Under the pieces are notes generated by a model. The model worked only from the letters and a program-made list of their open reading frames with translations. It ran no database searches and was not told the DNA's origin. This document shows positions 60,488 through 64,000 of a DNA stretch of 64,000 nucleotides, one piece after another. The first letter of the stretch is position 1. Every line of letters starts with the position of its first letter. A program made the translations under genes and the position numbers. Origin of the DNA: Euryarchaeota archaeon UBA552 (GTDB lineage: Archaea; Thermoplasmatota; Poseidoniia; Poseidoniales; Thalassarchaeaceae); the NCBI GenBank assembly GCA_002499585.1, contig DAMH01000027.1:199077-263076 (forward strand), read 5' to 3'.

Positions 60488-61414
60488 TTGGTAGAGAAGG
60501 AGGGTAAAGACACATCTCACCTCTATGATGGCAAGAGTGTGCGTTCATCCGCTCCCAGCAGGAAGAAGGCTGCTGGGAGAGTTACGCAATCCATTTCCAT
60601 ACCAAAAGACGCTATTCCGGAAACCAATGTTCCAACTTGGGTAGAGTCATTTTTCGGAGGCCCCCTCGTGCCCTCTGTCAGATTTCTGAGCCCGAACAAA
60701 ACAGTCGTAAGGTTGCAAACTGCATCGATCACAGTATTGTTGTTGTTAGGTCTCGTGACATTTGTTATAACTCCAGCCTCGGGAACTGCCTGGTTTTGGC
60801 TTGCAAACCTCCTCGGAGTTCCATTTTTCAGTGGCCTGATACATTACCTTCTGTTAATCGGCGGGCTGGTTACAGGAGCATATGGGATACTTCAAAGAGA
60901 CCAGCGCATGATCCTTATTTCCCAAGTGGCCATTATCCTGGTAACCATCAGGTTTGCAGGTAGCAAGGTCGAATTTGCAATGGATTCTTTGGACATAAGC
61001 AGTGAATTTATTCAGAAGTTGATGCTAATATTCTATGCGACATTCTTGGTGATGTACATCGAATTATCATCTGGAGTCATTCGTTTTTCAATGCTAGATA
61101 CATCCATTCGAACACGTGAAGTGTACGTCATGGGACAGGAAAATATCGTTCAAAGATACAACAGATCGCTTGCCACGACCCCCATTATCGCTGCATTCGT
61201 CGCATTGGTAACCCTATTGATAAACGTCATAATTCCGGCTTTGATCGGTATTTTTGACGAAGTTTCGTCCAACAGGCTCAGTGAAAGTGTCGAGTTGACT
61301 AGCGTTTATGGGGTTGCTCTGGGTACTGCCATGGTATTCGGAATCATTGCTATTTCGTTCACAATCAACCTACCTGCCAGGATACAAAAATTTCAGGAAA
61401 GGCGCGCGAACTGA
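60488..61414 (+). CDS. multi-helix membrane protein in the MoxR operon
   Basis: 308 residues from TTG 60488, preceded by GAGGTGATG. A basic N-terminal region of about 75 residues (GKSVRSSAPSRKKAAGRV) stands before six predicted membrane helices, the first near VVRLQTASITVLLLLGLVTFV. Not recognised. Ten bases from DUF58, so it is the last gene of this operon. Confidence 0.72.
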   Translation: MVEKEGKDTSHLYDGKSVRSSAPSRKKAAGRVTQSISIPKDAIPETNVPTWVESFFGGPLVPSVRFLSPNKTVVRLQTASITVLLLLGLVTFVITPASGTAWFWLANLLGVPFFSGLIHYLLLIGGLVTGAYGILQRDQRMILISQVAIILVTIRFAGSKVEFAMDSLDISSEFIQKLMLIFYATFLVMYIELSSGVIRFSMLDTSIRTREVYVMGQENIVQRYNRSLATTPIIAAFVALVTLLINVIIPALIGIFDEVSSNRLSESVELTSVYGVALGTAMVFGIIAISFTINLPARIQKFQERRAN

Positions 61415-61484
61415 TCCTCGTTCACGCTTCTGTGCTAGTTGGCTGGAAACCATTGACCTCGTACGCGATGAGTGTTACAGGCCT

Positions 61485-62588
61485 CTAAAGACCACGAGAA
61501 TTCAATTCTGCCATGGAAAGTAAGTCGGCGATAACAAGTATTGCGGAGGCTTCGACCACAGGGACAGCGCGAGGGCCGATTACGGGGTCGTGTCGTCCTT
61601 TTATTTGGAGTTCCCGTTTCTGCCCACTTGGTAGGTGGAGTGTTGATTGGGATTTGGCAATGCTACTTGGTGGTTTGAAATGAACTATGATTCTTAACGG
61701 CGCTCCAGTAGACCTCCCTCCGAGCGCACCATCCGGTTCTTGTTCTGTTCTTGATTCTGGCATAATTCTGCCTTCATCAATAGACCAAACGTCGTTGTGA
61801 ACCGATCCCTTCATTCTTGACGATTTGAAGCCCTTGCTGAACTCAATTGCTCTAGCGCCCGGTATTGCCATCATTGCACGCGCCAGTGCGGGTTCCAAGC
61901 CATTAAACCAAGGTTCTCCAGTCCCGATAGGTAGATCTCGTATGACGCACTCAACAGAGGAGCCGATAGAATCTAGTTCCCTTCGCTTGACATTTATGAG
62001 GTCTCTGAATTGCAACGCGGCATCAGGATCATGACAATTTAAAGCAACCATATCCGTCGATTCCTCACGGTCATGTGAATTGATGTTAAGTATCGATTTT
62101 GCACTTAAATCCCCAACTGAATGCAGACCTGCCTCGACCGATATACCTTGCTTCGAAATTAATTGCCGGACCTGACTGGCCGCCGCGACCAAGCCGAGGG
62201 TTAATCGTGCAGACTGGGAGCCTCCTCCACGAAGGTCGGTAGATCCCTTTGACCGCTCGATCTCCACCATATCAGCATGCCCAGGCCTCGGATGATCCGG
62301 CAGGAAGTCATATTCTTTTGACCTCGCATCATTATTTCTTGCCACAAACAGGATTGGCCAACCGGTAGCAAGCCCATTGTATACTCCGGAAAGTAACTCG
62401 CATTCATCCAATTCAATCCGACCTGTCATGCCCTTTTTTCCAGGCCTCCTTTTTTCTATCTCTTGAATCATAAGTTCATAATCGATTGGCGTGCCTGCCG
62501 GAACTCCCTCAAGTAGAGCGCCCACGCATGAGCCGTGGCTCTCGCCGAAGAGAGTAACGCGGATTCTGTCTCCCAGTGACATTCCCAT
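61485..62588 (-). CDS. aroC: chorismate synthase
   Basis: 367 residues. It converts EPSP to chorismate with reduced FMN. The N-terminal MGMSLGDRIRVTLFGESHGSCVGALLEGVPAG has the GESHG motif. RGGGSQSARLTLGLVAAA and GGRSTGAPLRIIVHFKPPSSIAKSQ are further family signatures. It follows shikimate kinase by two bases in a three-gene shikimate operon. Confidence 0.96.
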   Translation of the reverse strand: MGMSLGDRIRVTLFGESHGSCVGALLEGVPAGTPIDYELMIQEIEKRRPGKKGMTGRIELDECELLSGVYNGLATGWPILFVARNNDARSKEYDFLPDHPRPGHADMVEIERSKGSTDLRGGGSQSARLTLGLVAAASQVRQLISKQGISVEAGLHSVGDLSAKSILNINSHDREESTDMVALNCHDPDAALQFRDLINVKRRELDSIGSSVECVIRDLPIGTGEPWFNGLEPALARAMMAIPGARAIEFSKGFKSSRMKGSVHNDVWSIDEGRIMPESRTEQEPDGALGGRSTGAPLRIIVHFKPPSSIAKSQSTLHLPSGQKRELQIKGRHDPVIGPRAVPVVEASAILVIADLLSMAELNSRGL

Positions 62589-62590
62589 CG

Positions 62591-63433
62591 TTATTCCTCC
62601 TCAGGTGGGTGCTGAAGGACCTTTGTGGTGATTCTTTTCGATGATTCTGAGATTATTTGATCCAGAATTTCTGATTGCGCCTCGTTGTGAAGTATAGCGA
62701 TACACGGACCAGATCCCGTCAATGTTGCCGTTAGGCCATTTGAATGCAAAGAAGTCAGAATGTGAGTTGCCTCAGAGTCCATCGTTGATTTAGCGACTGC
62801 GAGTCCATTTATTCTCATGGCCTTATCAATATCCCCTGAGACTAAAGCATTTTTCGCAGCTAGAAAATCCGACTTGTTAACCGCGAATTCTGACACATTG
62901 GGTAAATTCGATCTATGGCCTCTCAGAATGATGGTACATAATTTTGATTCCATCTGGAAGTGCGCGACTGGGTGAGATGGTTGATCTGATTTGGCGTCTA
63001 TGATTGCGGTGTTGTATCCTAAGGCCGCCCAATTATCATCAAATGATCCTGTCATAGAACATCCGCTCATTATCTGCATTTTTGCCGCAATATCAACCAC
63101 TTCATAGTCAGTAAATTGGAGGGCAAGTTTTTCTGAAACTGCTCGAAGTGCACTTACACATGCTGCAGAAGATGACTTAAGACCCATTGATCTTGGTATA
63201 TCACTTTTCAGCGACACTCCTAATTTGTGATGGATTTTAGCCCCAGTTGTCTCTTCAATTGCACGAGGTAATTGCTTTAACAGGCCATTTGGATCCTCGT
63301 ACTCCCCAGGCCAACTTGAGGATACCTCTGCGTTACAAGTCAAATCCAAGGGCAGGGAGCAGCCCCATCCGCACCCGGCAGCATGGAGGATACTGACGCC
63401 CCCATATCCGATGTTCCCAACCTCTGAGATCAT
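62591..63433 (-). CDS. aroK: archaeal shikimate kinase (GHMP type)
   Basis: 280 residues. Phosphorylates shikimate; unrelated to bacterial AroK. GHMP phosphate loop SMGLKSSSAACVSALRAV, N-terminal GNIGYGGVSILHAAGCGWGCSLPLDL, and C-terminal LTATLTGSGPCIAILHNE. The start codon overlaps the end of the dehydroquinate synthase gene (63430-63433). Confidence 0.94.
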   Translation of the reverse strand: MISEVGNIGYGGVSILHAAGCGWGCSLPLDLTCNAEVSSSWPGEYEDPNGLLKQLPRAIEETTGAKIHHKLGVSLKSDIPRSMGLKSSSAACVSALRAVSEKLALQFTDYEVVDIAAKMQIMSGCSMTGSFDDNWAALGYNTAIIDAKSDQPSHPVAHFQMESKLCTIILRGHRSNLPNVSEFAVNKSDFLAAKNALVSGDIDKAMRINGLAVAKSTMDSEATHILTSLHSNGLTATLTGSGPCIAILHNEAQSEILDQIISESSKRITTKVLQHPPEEE

Positions 63434-64000
63434 CTTTCAATCATCGTCCCTTGTAACCCTCGGCCTATATGCCTCATTTGACCATCCAGCCTAGTGAGTA
63501 CTTTGTCTCCAACTTTCACTTCGGTTGTGGATATCGTCCCTTTTTCGCCTATCATTCGGATTGTTTCTGCTTGTTGCAAGATTATTTGTCCGTTAATTTC
63601 ACCGCATCGATAGTTTATCATTACGAATGGGCGACGTTCAATCTTAAGACGTCCTATAACCGAGCCTCTTACATCCCCATTGGAATTGACCACAGCAATT
63701 CTTTCTCCGGATTTAAGTTCTGAGAGATACTTCGTCCGTCCGTCGGCCATAAGGCAATAGGAATGGATTGAACCAGCATTCACCCGGAATGGTCGAACTG
63801 GCACATATTGTGAGGGTACAGTCTCTCCGTGGATAAACATAAGAGCATTTGCGAGGGATCCAATGAGCATCCCCTCACGGTTTTCCATGCGTTCGATTAG
63901 GTCTATGCAAACCCTTTCACCAACACCGACTTGCCTAACCTCTGTGACTTCCGAGTATGAGAGCGGGGGTCTTTCGTATTCTTCCTCAACTTCTGATTTC
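63430..64000 (-). CDS. aroB': archaeal 3-dehydroquinate synthase II (partial, N-terminus off window)
   Basis: The frame is open to the right edge; the ATG at 63888 is internal, because coding goes on upstream with VGVGERVCIDLIERM. About 190 residues are seen. It catalyses the archaeal route from an aminodeoxyfructose-derived precursor to 3-dehydroquinate. MENREGMLIGSLANALMFIHGE, PVRPFRVNAGSIHSYCLM, TKYLSELKSGERIAVV and IGRLKIERRPFVMINYRCG are the family's C-terminal signatures. First visible gene of the shikimate operon. Confidence 0.93.
   Translation of the reverse strand, partial: KSEVEEEYERPPLSYSEVTEVRQVGVGERVCIDLIERMENREGMLIGSLANALMFIHGETVPSQYVPVRPFRVNAGSIHSYCLMADGRTKYLSELKSGERIAVVNSNGDVRGSVIGRLKIERRPFVMINYRCGEINGQIILQQAETIRMIGEKGTISTTEVKVGDKVLTRLDGQMRHIGRGLQGTMIER

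Noticed and set aside
1..64000. rRNA, tRNA, CRISPR, insertion sequences, prophage
   Set aside because: I looked for clover-leaf patterns, regular repeats, and transposase or integrase motifs and saw none. A faint tRNA could be missed by eye.

Overview
The window reads as a gene-dense chromosomal segment of a euryarchaeon, most likely a marine planktonic lineage of the Marine Group II / Poseidoniales type. The evidence is a TATA-binding protein, an archaeal tRNA-guanine transglycosylase, an archaeal GHMP-type shikimate kinase next to an archaeal dehydroquinate synthase II, mevalonate kinase, an aconitase-X protein, an archaeal FAD synthetase (RibL), a SepF-like division protein with an amphipathic N-terminus, and TATA boxes placed for leaderless or short-leader mRNAs. 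These sit beside bacterial-looking genes (RibE riboflavin synthase, Bcp peroxiredoxin, a SOUL protein), many large secreted or lipobox-bearing surface proteins, and clear Shine-Dalgarno sites inside operons. The lineage assignment is inference. I saw no rRNA, tRNA, CRISPR array, insertion sequence or prophage.

Layout. 1-3.3 kb (-): a fused aconitase X followed by an archaeal TGT that runs off the left edge and lacks the usual zinc cysteines. 3.4-4.7 kb (+): peroxiredoxin and a flavin-reductase-like protein. 4.7-10.3 kb (-): a PKD-type surface protein with a SepF-like gene right behind it, TBP with its own promoter and palindrome, and mevalonate kinase. 10.4-19.8 kb (+): an HdrDE-like membrane Fe-S oxidoreductase, two tandem class-I glutamine-amidotransferase-like hydrolases, CysRS, a propeller lipoprotein, a TauE/SafE permease, a DEAD-box helicase and a 63-residue protein. 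19.8-24.8 kb (-): methyltransferase, class III CoA-transferase and IleRS. 24.9-34.7 kb (mixed): NadE, SOUL protein, SpoU methyltransferase, PolX, endonuclease III, NifU domain, membrane pyrophosphatase, lipoprotein and esterase. 34.7-38.7 kb (-): glutaredoxin and a 1277-residue fusion of a subtilisin-type protease with an AmpG-like MFS transporter.

38.8-43.5 kb (+): a complete late riboflavin/FAD cluster (ribB, ribL, ribE, ribH), then thioredoxin reductase, a small membrane protein and a MoeB-rhodanese protein. It ends in an approximately 200-bp, extremely AT-rich island. 43.7-47.5 kb (+): a fused E1 alpha-beta 2-oxoacid dehydrogenase with an N-terminal zinc ribbon, and a Ca/Na exchanger. 47.5-55.4 kb (+, with one gene on -): a molybdenum hydroxylase locus with a MocA-like nucleotidyltransferase, XdhC, an HTH regulator, and [2Fe-2S], Mo-binding and FAD subunits. 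The FAD subunit carries the cysteine loop of 4-hydroxybenzoyl-CoA reductases. 55.3-61.4 kb (+): a secreted protein and a DUF4350 / MoxR ATPase / DUF58 / membrane-protein cluster. 61.5-64 kb (-): the shikimate genes aroB' (partial), archaeal shikimate kinase and aroC.

How the parts fit. Several genes serve flavin, molybdenum and Fe-S redox chemistry (riboflavin cluster, NifU, Mo hydroxylase, HdrDE-like protein, E1 dehydrogenase). Others serve isoprenoid lipid synthesis (mevalonate kinase, probable phosphomevalonate dehydratase), aromatic amino acids, and a protein- or peptide-using surface (secreted protease-transporter fusion). The most unusual items are the protease-MFS fusion, the archaeal 4-HBCR-type Mo enzyme locus, the TBP with a large insertion and a palindromic promoter, and the zinc-ligand-less TGT.
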